Positions 52,801 to 60,218 of a DNA stretch of 64,000 nucleotides are shown here, in pieces (the stretch's first letter is position 1; each line of letters begins with the position of its first letter). Below the pieces are notes generated by a model, which was not told the DNA's origin, searched no databases, and worked only from the letters and a program-made list of their open reading frames with translations. The DNA is from Microbacterium sp. SYP-A9085 (GTDB taxonomy: Bacteria; Actinomycetota; Actinomycetes; Actinomycetales; Microbacteriaceae). The stretch is from positions 186,001-250,000 of the forward strand of contig NZ_WJII01000004.1 in NCBI RefSeq assembly GCF_009649635.1, written 5' to 3'. The position numbers were made by a program, and so were the translations under genes.

Positions 52801-53085
52801 CTCGAACTCCGTCAGGCGGGCCAGGCGCTTCTGGATGCGCTCGGCGAGCTCGCCGGCGGCCTTCCGGGTGAACGTCAGTCCGAGGATCTCGTCGCGGCCG
52901 ACGATCCCGTTGGCCACGAGCCACACCACCCGGGCCGCCATCGTCTCGGTCTTGCCGCTGCCGGCGCCGGCGACGACCAGCGCGGGCTCCAGCGGCGCGG
53001 CGATCACGGCGGACTGCTCGGCGGTGGGCGGGAACTGGCCGAGGGCGGCGGCGATCACCTCGGGGGTCAGCGGGGCGTGCGTCAC
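49807..53085 (-). CDS. adnB: AdnB-like helicase-nuclease subunit
   Basis: The protein has 1092 residues, close to the roughly 1100 of mycobacterial AdnB. The UvrD-like motor has Walker A GAGSGKT (40-46), LLDEYQDTSVVQ for motif II, GDPHQAIYGWRGA, LMTSWRNS, and LLTIHGAKGLEWDAV, with YVAVTRAREHLLL as motif VI. The C-terminal PD-(D/E)XK nuclease has a catalytic Asp in LDAVYRRGE and DWK at 1039-1041. With AdnA it resects double-strand breaks for recombination in Actinobacteria. The GTG start overlaps the adnA stop (GTGA). Confidence 0.93.
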   Translation of the reverse strand: MTHAPLTPEVIAAALGQFPPTAEQSAVIAAPLEPALVVAGAGSGKTETMAARVVWLVANGIVGRDEILGLTFTRKAAGELAERIQKRLARLTEFERRGLVDRLPALHADGALDVFVRLERAGAGERARQAALADLAERAGAHPRPDDDEMLLHRPTVATYNSFADGIVREHAVRIGRDPEATVMSESAAWLLMRRVVFGSDDPRLEGVQRSPRGVIDAALRIARDGVDNVVDLDELAAFPARFRTVADLPSTTSRTTVYADVRTAVASVDALELLVDLARAYNAQKRRLGVLDFSDQVAGARQVVIGHPAVAAEIRDRYRVVLLDEYQDTSVVQTELLASLFADRAVMAVGDPHQAIYGWRGASAGNLGGFAAAFGAATPCGTYALMTSWRNSARILQAAAAVLEPLPAAVPVGRLRPRPDAGAGEVSVCTAPDLDVEADRVAEWFGGVRRARAEQGRSTTGAVLFRSKKHMVRFADALGAHGIPHRILGLGGLLSTPEVVDVVSTLRVISDPRAGSALIRLLTGPRWRIGLADMGALARLSRRIAQHDTALQRLEPDVAERIRTSSGDDQGSLVDALDFVGRVPDDHGWLAELTVAARARLREASAVFAGLRRSAALPIAELVRLIELELRLDVELAANEARGPARIASAQLRAFVDEVHAFLAADETGSLSSLLAWLDHAEQLDEFAPRTEPPEDDVVQLLTIHGAKGLEWDAVAVVRMVDGELPTGAKDTKGWLAFGVLPYQFRGDAAWLPEFAWEGAATQQELKDALARFVQAGRDRQVEEDRRLAYVAVTRAREHLLLTGAPWSGTTRPRAHSPFLQEIAAAQGIPLPDADPGENPYLGERRLLHWPIDPLGARRPRVERAAAAVRAAQDAAPAAADEDLALLLAERAARQHPASATAPVRIPASRYKDYVADYDGAVAATARPMPERPYRQTRLGTLFHAWVERRSGLVGTTGSLDDTLWDGQDEDAAGDCADDDALRELKAAFERSEWAPLQPVAVETEIDFRFVGLDGREHLAICKLDAVYRRGERIEIVDWKTGAPPATDADRTARMLQLELYRRAYHAKHDIPIEDIDVALYYVGHGVVIRG

Positions 53086-56000
53086 GACGCGCTCACCGCC
53101 CCGATCGTGTGGATGCGGCACAGCCCGTACGAGTGCTCGTCGCGGCAGTGCTCCTCGAACGGGGCGGTGAACGTCGTGGACCGCATGACGTCCACGGCGG
53201 TGCGCACCCGCGCCAGGAACGCCCCGCGGGTCTCGTCGTCGAACGGGGGCTGCCAGGGCTCGGCGTAGTCGCTGGTCTTCGCAGAGGGCCGCAGGACGAG
53301 CAGTTTCGCCCCGCCGGGTGGGTGCCCGTCCGCCCCGGGGATGGCTCCGGACTCGAACGCGAGCTGGTAGGCGGCCAGCTGCGGGTTCGCCGCCACCTTC
53401 GCGTCGGACTGCGGCTCGTGCTTGCCGGTCTTCAGGTCCACGATCACGACCCGGCCCTGCGCCGTGAGCTCGACCCGGTCGATGTAGCCGGACAGGACGG
53501 CCGCGGTTCCGTCGCCCATCGGGATCGGCACCTCGAAGTGCGGCTCGGCGTCCACGAGGGTGCCGCCGCCTGACTCGAAGCGCCGCAGGTACAGATGCAG
53601 CCGGTGGATGAGGTCGCGGGCCTGCGCCTGCGAGGCCCGGTCGAGCCACGGCGCCTCGAACTCGAGCTCACCCCAGCGCTGCTCGACGAGGTCCCACAGC
53701 GCCGCCTCGTCGGACCCGTCGGCATGCTCGAGGGCGGCGTGGATGATGGTGCCCAGGCCCGCCGTCGCCCCGCCGGGGTCGCCGCCGAGGTCGCCGATCG
53801 CCCAGTTCAGCTGGCACGTCTCCAGCGCCTCGATCCGCGACGGCGAGACCCGGACCTCGCCGTCGGGGTCACGCAGCGGGGCGGCCGAGGTGGGGTCCGC
53901 GACGCCGTACCATTCGCCGGGGTCGGCGCCGGCCACGCCCGCCGCTGCGAGAATCGCCAGTTGCCCCGCGGCGTGCCGGGCGGCGTGGGCGGCGGTGCGC
54001 GGCTCGGTGAGGGTGCGGCGGTGCCGCGCCACCAGGCCCCGCAGCGACAGCGGGTGCTCGGCGAGCCGGTCGGTCGGCGAGGGCGCGGGCAGGAACTCGA
54101 AGAAGCGGCTCGGCCCGGTGTCGTCGTCGTCGACGGCGGTCACCGTGAGATGCGACCGTGCGCGGGAGACGGCGCGCACGAAAAGGCGCAGCTCGTCGTG
54201 CATGGCCGCGCGGCGCCGATCCAGCAGGCCCACGGTGCCGTCGTCGCCGGGCGCGCGGGTGGCGGCGTCGGCGAGCCGCCACGTGTCCAGCAGACTCCCC
54301 CGCAGCCGGATGTTCGGCCACACGCCGTCCTGGACCCCCGCGACCACGACGGTGTCGAACTCGACGCCGAGCGCTGCGGCCGGGGTCAGCACGGCGACGG
54401 CGGGCATGCTCGCGGACGGCTCGAGGCGGTCCTCGGCGACGTCGCTGTGCAGGATGCCGCGCACGAACAGCATGGGGTTGCCGGCCGCGGCGCGCTCGTC
54501 GAAGCGCTTCGCGGCCTGGAACAGCGCGACAACGGCATCCAGGCCCCGGTTCGCCTGCTCCGCCAGCGGGCCGGTGCCGGCGGCGGCCTGCCCCCACTGC
54601 CGGTGCAGGCCGGAGGCATCCCACACCGTCCACAGCAGCTCGTGCGCGGTCGCGCCCTCCTCGATGCCGGTGCGCACCGCGGCGATGGTGCGGGCCAGCC
54701 GTGCCGCCCGGCGCGCCTCGCGGAGGTCGACCTGCTCGAACTCGATGGGATGACGGCATCCGTCCACCAGGAGCTGGGCGGCAGACCGGTCGCCGCCGGC
54801 GCGCAGCTCCTCGTGGCGCAGCGCCGTGCGCAGCCGGCGCAGCCGGACCGGGTCGAAGCCCCCGGCGACGCCGAGGAACGCGTCCGCCACGGACGCCGCC
54901 GTCCATTCGGCGGGATCGATCGCGGCGAGCTCCACGACGCGCAGGATGTCCTGCACGGGGCGCAGGGTGCCCAGGGCGCGTCCCGGGCCCGCCGCGCGCG
55001 CCGGGACCTCCCGCGCGCCGAGCTCGGCCTCCAGCGCGGCGACCTGGCGCGTGTCGTGCGCTATCACGGCGCACGCGTCCCATGGGACGCCGCCTCGCAC
55101 GTGCCGTTCGCGCAGCAGCCGCGCGACGACGTCGTACTCTTCCGCCTGCGAGCGCAGCAGCAGGGTCTGCACCGACGAGTCGGGCTCGCCGCCCTGCGCC
55201 GGACGCCGGTGCCGCACGCCGCCGGCGGTGCCGATGTGCGCGGTCACGGTGCGGACGAGGTCGACCATGGTGCCGGTTCCGCGATGCGGGACGCCCAGCA
55301 CGTGCACAGGGCCGAGCGCGGCCGTCAGCCGTGCGAAGTTCTCCGGCGTCGCGCCGCGGAACGCGCCCGCGCCGACATCCGGGTCGCCGAACGCGAGGAC
55401 CGGGATGCCGCGGCTCCGGCACGCCTCGAGCAGCTCGACACCGCCGAGCGTGAGCTCCTGCGCGTCGTCCACGAGGATCGCCTGCACGTCGCCGAGCCCG
55501 CCGAGCATCGCGGCGTCGGCCGTGCGCACGAGGGCCGCCGCCTCGCGCACGAGTCCCGCGGCATCCCGGTGCGCGCCCCGCATGTCGGCGCGCACCTGCA
55601 GGTACTCGGCGAAGAACGAGGCCGCCGACTCCCAGACCGGCACCCGCACGCGGGCGGCGAGGGACGCCAGCGCCGCCGGCTCGACGCCCAGCGTGATGCA
55701 CTCGGCGAGGAACGCGCGCACCTCGCTGCGGAACCCGCGCGTGGCCCGCACGTCGGCCGGCAGCCAGTCGGGCCAGCGGACGACGCCGGCGGCCTCGTCC
55801 TGCGCGTCGCCGTCGAGCAGATCCTGGATGAGCTGGTCCTCGTCGCCGCCGGTGAGCAGCCGCGGCGGCTCGGCGCCCGCGTGCACGGCCGCGCCGCGCA
55901 CGAGCCGGAACGCGAACGACGCGACGGAATGCGCGAGCGCGCCGGATGTCGCCCCTCCCACCGCGAGCCCGAGCCGGTCCCGCAGCGCGGTCGCCGTCTG

Positions 56001-56225
56001 CCGGCTGGGGGTGAGCACGACGACGGCGTCGGGGCCGACGCCGCGCTCGACGAGGGCGCGCACGCGGGCGACGAGGCTCGACGTCTTGCCGGTGCCGGGA
56101 CCGCCCGCGATGGTGCCCGAGGCGTGCACCGGAAGCTCGATCACGGCGCGCTGATCAACATCCGGCACGGGGGCGGCCGGGTCGGGCGGCCGGTGCGACG
56201 GGCCGGTCGGGGGGTTCTGTGTCAT
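53082..56225 (-). CDS. adnA: AdnA-like helicase-nuclease subunit
   Basis: The protein has 1047 residues, the usual AdnA size. The motor has a Q motif DVDQRAVIE, Walker A GGPGTGKT (41-48), IQAILVDDAQELT as a variant motif II (DDAQ rather than DExQ), and a diverged motif VI. The nuclease domain carries DRVELTAQGRVVIVDLKTG (Asp-Leu-Lys at 930-932). Cysteines in ETCQLNW and EHCRDEHSYGLC could be part of a metal or Fe-S site, but I see only three. AdnA heads the adnA-adnB operon. TAGCGT lies 9 nt before the ATG. Confidence 0.93.
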   Translation of the reverse strand: MTQNPPTGPSHRPPDPAAPVPDVDQRAVIELPVHASGTIAGGPGTGKTSSLVARVRALVERGVGPDAVVVLTPSRQTATALRDRLGLAVGGATSGALAHSVASFAFRLVRGAAVHAGAEPPRLLTGGDEDQLIQDLLDGDAQDEAAGVVRWPDWLPADVRATRGFRSEVRAFLAECITLGVEPAALASLAARVRVPVWESAASFFAEYLQVRADMRGAHRDAAGLVREAAALVRTADAAMLGGLGDVQAILVDDAQELTLGGVELLEACRSRGIPVLAFGDPDVGAGAFRGATPENFARLTAALGPVHVLGVPHRGTGTMVDLVRTVTAHIGTAGGVRHRRPAQGGEPDSSVQTLLLRSQAEEYDVVARLLRERHVRGGVPWDACAVIAHDTRQVAALEAELGAREVPARAAGPGRALGTLRPVQDILRVVELAAIDPAEWTAASVADAFLGVAGGFDPVRLRRLRTALRHEELRAGGDRSAAQLLVDGCRHPIEFEQVDLREARRAARLARTIAAVRTGIEEGATAHELLWTVWDASGLHRQWGQAAAGTGPLAEQANRGLDAVVALFQAAKRFDERAAAGNPMLFVRGILHSDVAEDRLEPSASMPAVAVLTPAAALGVEFDTVVVAGVQDGVWPNIRLRGSLLDTWRLADAATRAPGDDGTVGLLDRRRAAMHDELRLFVRAVSRARSHLTVTAVDDDDTGPSRFFEFLPAPSPTDRLAEHPLSLRGLVARHRRTLTEPRTAAHAARHAAGQLAILAAAGVAGADPGEWYGVADPTSAAPLRDPDGEVRVSPSRIEALETCQLNWAIGDLGGDPGGATAGLGTIIHAALEHADGSDEAALWDLVEQRWGELEFEAPWLDRASQAQARDLIHRLHLYLRRFESGGGTLVDAEPHFEVPIPMGDGTAAVLSGYIDRVELTAQGRVVIVDLKTGKHEPQSDAKVAANPQLAAYQLAFESGAIPGADGHPPGGAKLLVLRPSAKTSDYAEPWQPPFDDETRGAFLARVRTAVDVMRSTTFTAPFEEHCRDEHSYGLCRIHTIGAVSAS

Positions 56226-56234
56226 CGCCTGGTC

Positions 56235-56240
56235 ACGCTA
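56235..56240 (-). promoter_or_regulatory. -10 box TAGCGT of adnA
   Basis: TAGCGT ends 9 nt before the ATG at 56225. The transcript is leaderless or nearly so. No SOS (LexA) operator is seen in the 150-nt gap. Confidence 0.45.
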
Positions 56241-56329
56241 CCGTGTGCCGGCGACACCGCCCGCCTGGCGGCGCCGCGCGTTCGCCGACAGCGTGGGCGG
56301 GAGCCGTCCGGGCGGGTGCGGCCGTGTCG

Positions 56330-56335
56330 TAGAGT
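56330..56335 (+). promoter_or_regulatory. -10 box TAGAGT of DUF3107 gene
   Basis: TAGAGT gives a leader of about 35 nt containing AGAGAGG, 9 nt before the GTG at 56377. Confidence 0.45.
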
Positions 56336-56376
56336 GGCCATACCCCAGCACGCACGGCACAGAGAGGCAGTGATCC

Positions 56377-56601
56377 GTGGAGATCCGCATCGGCATCGCG
56401 AACACCGGACGCGAGTTGAACTTCGAGACCGACCAGACCGCGGATGCCGTCCGCGCGGCGGTCACCGGAGCCCTCGACTCCGGCGCCACGCATGTGAGCC
56501 TGGCCGACAACAAGGGCAATTCGTACATAGTGCCCACCGCGGGCCTCGCGTATGTGGAGCTCGGCACGGAGGACGTGCGCCGCGTCGGATTCGTGGCCTG
56601 A
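56377..56601 (+). CDS. DUF3107-family protein
   Basis: The protein has 74 residues, a small alpha/beta fold beginning MEIRIGIANTGRELNFET and ending in VELGTEDVRRVGFVA. It is conserved in Actinobacteria, where it is often near repair or tRNA genes; the function is unknown. It shows one ATA codon followed by G (YIVPT). Its stop overlaps the next gene's ATG (TGATG). Confidence 0.9.
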   Translation: MEIRIGIANTGRELNFETDQTADAVRAAVTGALDSGATHVSLADNKGNSYIVPTAGLAYVELGTEDVRRVGFVA

Positions 56602-56891
56602 TGCAGATAGTCCTCGCGCTGATCTACGGGGCGGCGGTGGGCGCTCTCGCGCACTTCACGATGCCTGCGCGCGACACGCGCGGTGCGGGACTGGCGCCCG
56701 TGCTGGGCGCCGTGATCGGCAGCGTGCTGTGGACCGCGCTGACCTGGGCGGGGCTGGGCCTCGGCAACCCGTGGCTGTGGCTGGCGGGGGCACTGGTGCC
56801 GCCCGCGGCCGTGTACCTCATCGTGGCGGCGCTGACCCGGGTGCGGCGCGCCCGCGACGACCAGGAACGGCGCCGGCTCGGGATCGTCTGA
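56601..56891 (+). CDS. small membrane protein (three hydrophobic segments)
   Basis: The protein has 96 residues with hydrophobic helices at about 1-20, 30-50 and 58-80, then an Arg-rich cytoplasmic tail (RVRRARDDQERRRLG). I do not recognise a family. It is coupled to DUF3107 by a 1-nt overlap, so it is likely produced with it. It ends 10 nt from the convergent ferritin-like gene. Confidence 0.75.
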   Translation: MQIVLALIYGAAVGALAHFTMPARDTRGAGLAPVLGAVIGSVLWTALTWAGLGLGNPWLWLAGALVPPAAVYLIVAALTRVRRARDDQERRRLGIV

Positions 56892-56901
56892 TCCGCACGG
56901 C

Positions 56902-57615
56902 TCAGGCGTTCAGCCCGATGGCCTCCATGCGGCGAGCATGCGCGCCCAGCAGCTCGGTGAACACCGGCTCGACCTGCTCCTGGACGGCCGCATCCAGCAT
57001 CCCGGTGCGCAGCGCCGCCCGCGCGATGAGGATCGTGTCGCCCACCAGGCGCCGTCCCCACAGCGCCAGCAGCGACCGCAGTTCGTCGTCGGCGGCGATG
57101 GCCTCGGCCACGAGCTGGACGATGGCCTGCCGGTCGGAGTCGGCCTGGAGGATCCGCGCGACCCGGCCTCCGATCTCGCCGTAGCTGTGCGACAGCGTGT
57201 CGTAGAAGTCGTCGAGCATTCCCGCCGTGATGTGCACGGACAGCATGGTCTCCTGCGGGCGGATGCCGTGGGTGGCGGCCCGGAACGCGTCCAGCGGCTC
57301 ACGGAACGGCCGCATCAGATCCGTCGGGTCGGCCGCGCTCTCGCGGATCAGGGCGACGATGGCCTGGTGCTTCGTGAGCGCCGCGCCGGCCGCGCGGGAC
57401 AGCGCCTCCTTGTGCGCGAGCGCGGGCGTCGCGGCGATCAGCTCGCTGAGCGTCTCGAAGTATCCGAGCTGCAGGTACGCCGCCTGCCCGAGGAACGTGT
57501 CGATGTTCGGCGCGAGGTCCTGGAACGCCACCCGGGTGGCATCCCCGGCGTCACCGCGGGAGCGCAGACGCAGCGTCCGCACCGCCGGCTGACGCCGCTT
57601 GAACCACCCGAACAC
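56902..57615 (-). CDS. ferritin-like-fold protein
   Basis: The protein has 237 residues, almost all helical. Helices near 45-75, 85-110, 125-150 and 165-200 form a four-helix bundle as in tRNA-(MS2IO6A) hydroxylase-like and ferritin-like proteins. Candidate metal ligands are in LGYFETLSEL and LTKHQAIV. It resembles Rv3210c, which sits beside rhlE in M. tuberculosis as here. The start is GTG 57615 because TAGGCT ends 7 nt before it; longer in-frame codons overlap that box. Confidence 0.8.
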   Translation of the reverse strand: MFGWFKRRQPAVRTLRLRSRGDAGDATRVAFQDLAPNIDTFLGQAAYLQLGYFETLSELIAATPALAHKEALSRAAGAALTKHQAIVALIRESAADPTDLMRPFREPLDAFRAATHGIRPQETMLSVHITAGMLDDFYDTLSHSYGEIGGRVARILQADSDRQAIVQLVAEAIAADDELRSLLALWGRRLVGDTILIARAALRTGMLDAAVQEQVEPVFTELLGAHARRMEAIGLNA

Positions 57616-57622
57616 GCGATAC

Positions 57623-57628
57623 AGCCTA
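57623..57628 (-). promoter_or_regulatory. -10 box TAGGCT, leaderless ferritin-like gene
   Basis: TAGGCT ends 7 nt before the GTG at 57615 and rules out the longer ORF. Confidence 0.55.
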
Positions 57629-57671
57629 CGGCCCTGCGGCGGCCGATCCCGGCGCCGGCTCCGTGCTCCGG

Positions 57672-57704
57672 TAGACTGGGACTGCCCCGGCGATGGACCG
57701 GGGC
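57672..57704 (+). promoter_or_regulatory. promoter and 5' hairpin of DEAD-box gene
   Basis: TAGACT (57672-57677) would start RNA near 57684. There GCCCCGG (57684-57690) pairs with CCGGGGC (57698-57704) around a 7-nt loop, so the mRNA begins with a stem-loop. About 90 nt of leader follow before the GTG at 57792. Confidence 0.5.
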
Positions 57705-57791
57705 CCCGCGCCTGGCAGATGACACAAGGGCGTGGACTCCTCGCCCGGCGGCCGGCTGCCGCCTCTGACATCAGACAGGCCTCATCTCATC

Positions 57792-59276
57792 GTGACGACT
57801 TTCGCCGACCTCGGCGTGGACCAGGACATCATCGACGCGCTCTCCGCGCGCGGCATCGTGGATGCCTTCCCCATTCAGGAGCAGACGATTCCGCTCAGCC
57901 TTCCCGGGCAGGACATCATCGGGCAGGCCAAGACCGGCACCGGGAAGACGTTCGGGTTCGGCATCCCGATCGTCCAGCGCCTGGGCATCGCCCCGGCGCC
58001 GGGGGTGAAGGCACTCGTGGTGGTGCCCACCCGCGAGCTGGCGGTGCAGGTGTACGAGGACATCGACATGCTGACCTCGAACCGCGCCACGAGCGTCGTG
58101 GCGATCTACGGCGGGAAGGCGTACGAGGGCCAGATCGAGCAGCTGCGGGCGGGCGCCCAGATAGTGGTCGGCACGCCCGGCCGGCTCATCGACCTCGCCG
58201 GCCAGCGGCTGCTGGACCTCTCGCACGCCACCGAGGTCGTGCTCGACGAGGCGGACAAGATGCTGGACCTCGGGTTCCTGCCCGACATCGAGAAGATCTT
58301 CCAGAAGCTGCCCACCGTCCGGCACACGCAGCTGTTCTCGGCCACGATGCCCGGCCCCATCGTGGCGCTCGCGCGCCGGTTCATGTCCGGCCCTATCCAC
58401 ATCCGCGCCTCCGACCCGGATGAGGGCATCGCGCAGGCGAACATCCGCCACCTCGTGTACCGGGCGCATGCGCTGAACAAGGACGAGGTGATCTCGCGGA
58501 TCCTGCAGGCCCGCGGCCGCGGCAAGACGGTGATCTTCACACGCACCAAGCGCGCCGCGCAGAAGCTCGTCGACGAGCTGTCCGACCGCGGGTTCAACGC
58601 CGGCGCCGTGCACGGCGACATGAGCCAGGAGTCGCGGGAGCGCTCGATGGCGGCGTTCAAGGCCGGCAAGCGGGACGTCCTGATCGCCACCGACGTCGCA
58701 GCCCGCGGCATCGATGTCGATGACGTCACCCACGTGATCAACCACACGATCCCGGACGACGAGAAGTCGTACCTGCACCGCGTGGGGCGCACCGGCCGTG
58801 CCGGCAAGACCGGCATCGCGGTCACGTTCGTGGACTGGGAGGATCTGCACAAGTGGGCGCTGATCAACCGCGCCCTGGACTTCGGCAAGCCGGAGCCGAT
58901 GGAGACCTACTCGTCGAGCCCGCACCTGTACAGCGATCTCGACATCCCGGAGGGGACGAAGGGCCGCATCGCCACCGCGCCGCGCACGCAGTCGGTGCGC
59001 ACGCAGAAGGCGCCCGCACGCGCCGCGGATGCCGCCGCGGAGGGCGAGGGCGGCACGAAGCGTCGTCGGCGGCGCCGGCGCGCGGACGACAGCGTGGGCT
59101 CGTCGTTCGAGCCGGCCGCCGCGTCCGAGGACGGCGAGCAGCCGGCGGAGGATGCGGCCGAGGGCACCGGCGTCCACGACGGCGCGGGCCGGGAGCACCG
59201 CGACGGCAAGCCCGCCGTGGCCCGTCGCCGGCGCCGGCGCCGCTCGGGGGCCGGTTCGCCGACGCCCGGGGCGTGA
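57792..59276 (+). CDS. DEAD-box RNA helicase, RhlE-like
   Basis: The protein has 494 residues. Core motifs: Q motif FPIQEQTIPL, motif I AKTGTGKT (46-53), PTRELA, VVGTPGRL, DEAD (VVLDEADKML), SAT, RGIDVDDV and HRVGRTGRAG. An extended basic C-terminal tail (about 390-494) has Arg clusters (KRRRRRRRADD, ARRRRRRRSG) alternating with acidic runs. It unwinds structured RNA, probably in ribosome assembly or cold response. The GTG at 57792 gives the family start VTTFADLGV; a GTG at 57732 would add 20 residues. It ends 7 nt from the convergent PHP gene. Confidence 0.93.
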   Translation: MTTFADLGVDQDIIDALSARGIVDAFPIQEQTIPLSLPGQDIIGQAKTGTGKTFGFGIPIVQRLGIAPAPGVKALVVVPTRELAVQVYEDIDMLTSNRATSVVAIYGGKAYEGQIEQLRAGAQIVVGTPGRLIDLAGQRLLDLSHATEVVLDEADKMLDLGFLPDIEKIFQKLPTVRHTQLFSATMPGPIVALARRFMSGPIHIRASDPDEGIAQANIRHLVYRAHALNKDEVISRILQARGRGKTVIFTRTKRAAQKLVDELSDRGFNAGAVHGDMSQESRERSMAAFKAGKRDVLIATDVAARGIDVDDVTHVINHTIPDDEKSYLHRVGRTGRAGKTGIAVTFVDWEDLHKWALINRALDFGKPEPMETYSSSPHLYSDLDIPEGTKGRIATAPRTQSVRTQKAPARAADAAAEGEGGTKRRRRRRRADDSVGSSFEPAAASEDGEQPAEDAAEGTGVHDGAGREHRDGKPAVARRRRRRRSGAGSPTPGA

Positions 59277-59283
59277 CCGCCGG

Positions 59284-60153
59284 TCACCCCGCCCGAGGGT
59301 AGACCGGCGTGCTGCCGGTGCCGCGCGCGATGATGCGCTGCACCATGGCGTCCTCGGTCGTGTGCTCCCCCGGCATGTTCGGCTTGCCGGCGCCGTGGTA
59401 GTCGCTGGAGCCGGTGGCGATGAGGTCCCGCTCCGCCACGAGCCGGCGCAGCATCCGCACGCCCGGCTCCAGGTTCTCCCGGTGGCCGAGCTCGAAGCCG
59501 GCCAGTCCCGCGTCCAGCATCCGCTCCAGCAGCGCCCGCGGCAGCACGCCTGCGCGCCCGGCGGGATGCGCGACGATCGGCACGCCGCCGGCGCCGGCGA
59601 TCAACCCGACGGCGGTGACCGGGTCCGGGGCGAACAGCGCCACGTAGTAGTCGCCGCGGGGGCTGAGGATGCCGGAGAAAGCCTCCGTGCGGTCGCGGAC
59701 GTGCCCGCGCCGCACGAGCGCGTCGGCGATGTGCGGACGGCCGACCGTGGCGCCGTCGGTGGTCTCGGCGAGGATGTCGTCCCAGGTGAGGTCGTAGTCA
59801 CGCGCTATCCGGTCGGCCATCGTGCGCGCCCGGTCCAGCCGCGACGTGCGCACTCGGTCGGTCATCGCGCGCAGCGCCGCATCGTCCGGGTCGACGAGGT
59901 ACGCGAGCAGGTGGACGCTGCGCCACTCGTGCTTGGCCGACATCTCCATGCCCGGCAGGAACGTCACGTCCAGTGACGTCGCCGCCTGGGCGGCCTCGGC
60001 CCACCCGGACGTGGTGTCGTGGTCGGTCAGGGAGACAGTGCGCAGCCCGTGCTGATGGACGGCGCGGATCACCTCGGCGGGCGGCTGGGTGCCGTCGGAG
60101 CGGTCCGAATGCAGGTGCAGATCGCTCGGACCACGGAACCGCTGCAACGCCAT
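59284..60153 (-). CDS. PHP-domain phosphoesterase
   Basis: The protein has 289 residues. PHP metal sites are DLHLHSDRSDGT at the N-terminus, SLTDHDTTSGW, the Glu/His region GMEMSAKHEWRSVHLLAY, IVAHPAGR and TGSSDYHG. Such stand-alone PHP proteins are 3',5'-nucleotide or oligoribonucleotide phosphatases (TrpH/RNase AM-like); the substrate here is unknown. TACCCT ends 6 nt before the ATG at 60153, so it is leaderless. Confidence 0.92.
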   Translation of the reverse strand: MALQRFRGPSDLHLHSDRSDGTQPPAEVIRAVHQHGLRTVSLTDHDTTSGWAEAAQAATSLDVTFLPGMEMSAKHEWRSVHLLAYLVDPDDAALRAMTDRVRTSRLDRARTMADRIARDYDLTWDDILAETTDGATVGRPHIADALVRRGHVRDRTEAFSGILSPRGDYYVALFAPDPVTAVGLIAGAGGVPIVAHPAGRAGVLPRALLERMLDAGLAGFELGHRENLEPGVRMLRRLVAERDLIATGSSDYHGAGKPNMPGEHTTEDAMVQRIIARGTGSTPVYPRAG

Positions 60154-60159
60154 TGTCCG

Positions 60160-60165
60160 AGGGTA
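60160..60165 (-). promoter_or_regulatory. -10 box TACCCT, leaderless PHP gene
   Basis: TACCCT ends 6 nt before the ATG at 60153, 41 nt from the opposing EEP box. Confidence 0.5.
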
Positions 60166-60205
60166 GCGTGCGCGCCGCGTGCGCCGATCTCCCAGCCTGA
60201 CGGCA

Positions 60206-60211
60206 TAGAGT
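60206..60211 (+). promoter_or_regulatory. -10 box TAGAGT, leaderless EEP gene
   Basis: TAGAGT ends 7 nt before the GTG at 60219. Confidence 0.55.
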
Positions 60212-60218
60212 TCCGAGC

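Noticed and set aside
49828..56891. Plus-strand open frames of 1146 and 1098 codons opposite adnB and adnA
   Set aside because: Shadow frames without domain signatures. Only the end of the second coincides with the real 96-residue membrane protein gene.
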